A stretch of DNA of 32,701 nt from Desulfobacterales bacterium (lineage in GTDB: Bacteria; Desulfobacterota; Desulfobacteria; Desulfobacterales; JADGBH01): contig JADGBH010000052.1 in assembly GCA_015231595.1 (NCBI GenBank), positions 1 to 32,701 of the forward strand, given 5' to 3'. The notes below the pieces were generated by a model, which saw only the letters and a program-made list of their open reading frames with translations, had not been told where the DNA came from and made no database searches. The translations under genes and the position numbers were made by a program. This document shows, piece by piece, positions 32,683 through 32,701 of this stretch (positions are counted from its first letter, which is position 1; each line of letters begins with the position of its first letter).

Positions 32683-32701
32683 CCATTTTTTCGTTGATAT
32701 T

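Larger units (their letters stand above)
32347..32701. other. Non-coding, palindrome-rich tail region
   Basis: No gene was found after ccsA. The region contains two hairpins with a bulged T (32402-32432 and 32596-32616) and an outer inverted repeat (32628-32682). Together these resemble the ends of an IS200/IS605-type element or a derived miniature element. A short frame near 32535-32562 (HNHTGIHAE) is faintly like TnpB tails but is too short to call. The window ends here, so the right boundary is unknown. Confidence 0.5.

Overview
The window comes from a low-GC, Gram-negative, probably anaerobic bacterium. The best guess is Desulfobacterota (the old Deltaproteobacteria, Desulfobacterales-like). 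The support is indirect: an outer-membrane polysaccharide locus and LpoB-type lipoproteins, an oxygen-sensitive double-cubane iron-sulfur protein, System II (ResB/CcsA) cytochrome c maturation, and a pyruvoyl-type arginine decarboxylase. No rRNA, tRNA or CRISPR array was seen. The lineage is an inference.

Layout. Positions 1-61 hold the repetitive tail of a truncated reading frame. A tight three-gene minus-strand operon follows (ParA-like ATPase, small TPR protein, lidless Hsp70; 2812 to 182). Next come a GT9 heptosyltransferase-like gene (+), a tandem-CBS protein (-) and a double-cubane cluster protein (+). From 16044 down to 6343 lies one long minus-strand directon of ten genes, many overlapping by 4-11 bp: LpoB-like lipoprotein, COG3014-like TPR lipoprotein, YjbQ, a small membrane protein, Wzx-like flippase, glycosyltransferase, Wzy/WaaL-like polymerase or ligase, two more glycosyltransferases, and WecB. 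On the plus strand follow arginine decarboxylase and agmatinase (arginine to putrescine), a DUF3108 envelope protein, and a second polysaccharide cluster (glycosyltransferase, DegT aminotransferase, initiating phosphoglycosyltransferase), then a cupin and a DUF3592 membrane protein. A NarX/NarL-like two-component pair and EF-P lie on the minus strand, followed by a TrpF-like protein that lacks the catalytic cysteine. The end is plus strand: guaA, a coiled-coil membrane protein, an alpha/beta hydrolase with an altered acid position, and resB-ccsA. The last 350 bases are non-coding and rich in palindromes, and resemble ends of IS200/IS605-type elements.

How the genes fit together. The two polysaccharide clusters together supply an initiating transferase, an amino-sugar aminotransferase, a UDP-ManNAc-forming epimerase, several glycosyltransferases, a flippase and a polymerase or ligase, which is consistent with a Wzx/Wzy-type O-antigen or capsule pathway. 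PdaD and SpeB form a two-step putrescine route.

The least explained material is (a) the ParA-TPR-lidless Hsp70 operon and (b) an intergenic repeat family with the core TAAGGCTAAAAATA. It occurs at least six times, and two copies sit between stem-loops built on TATTATTGATA-like arms.
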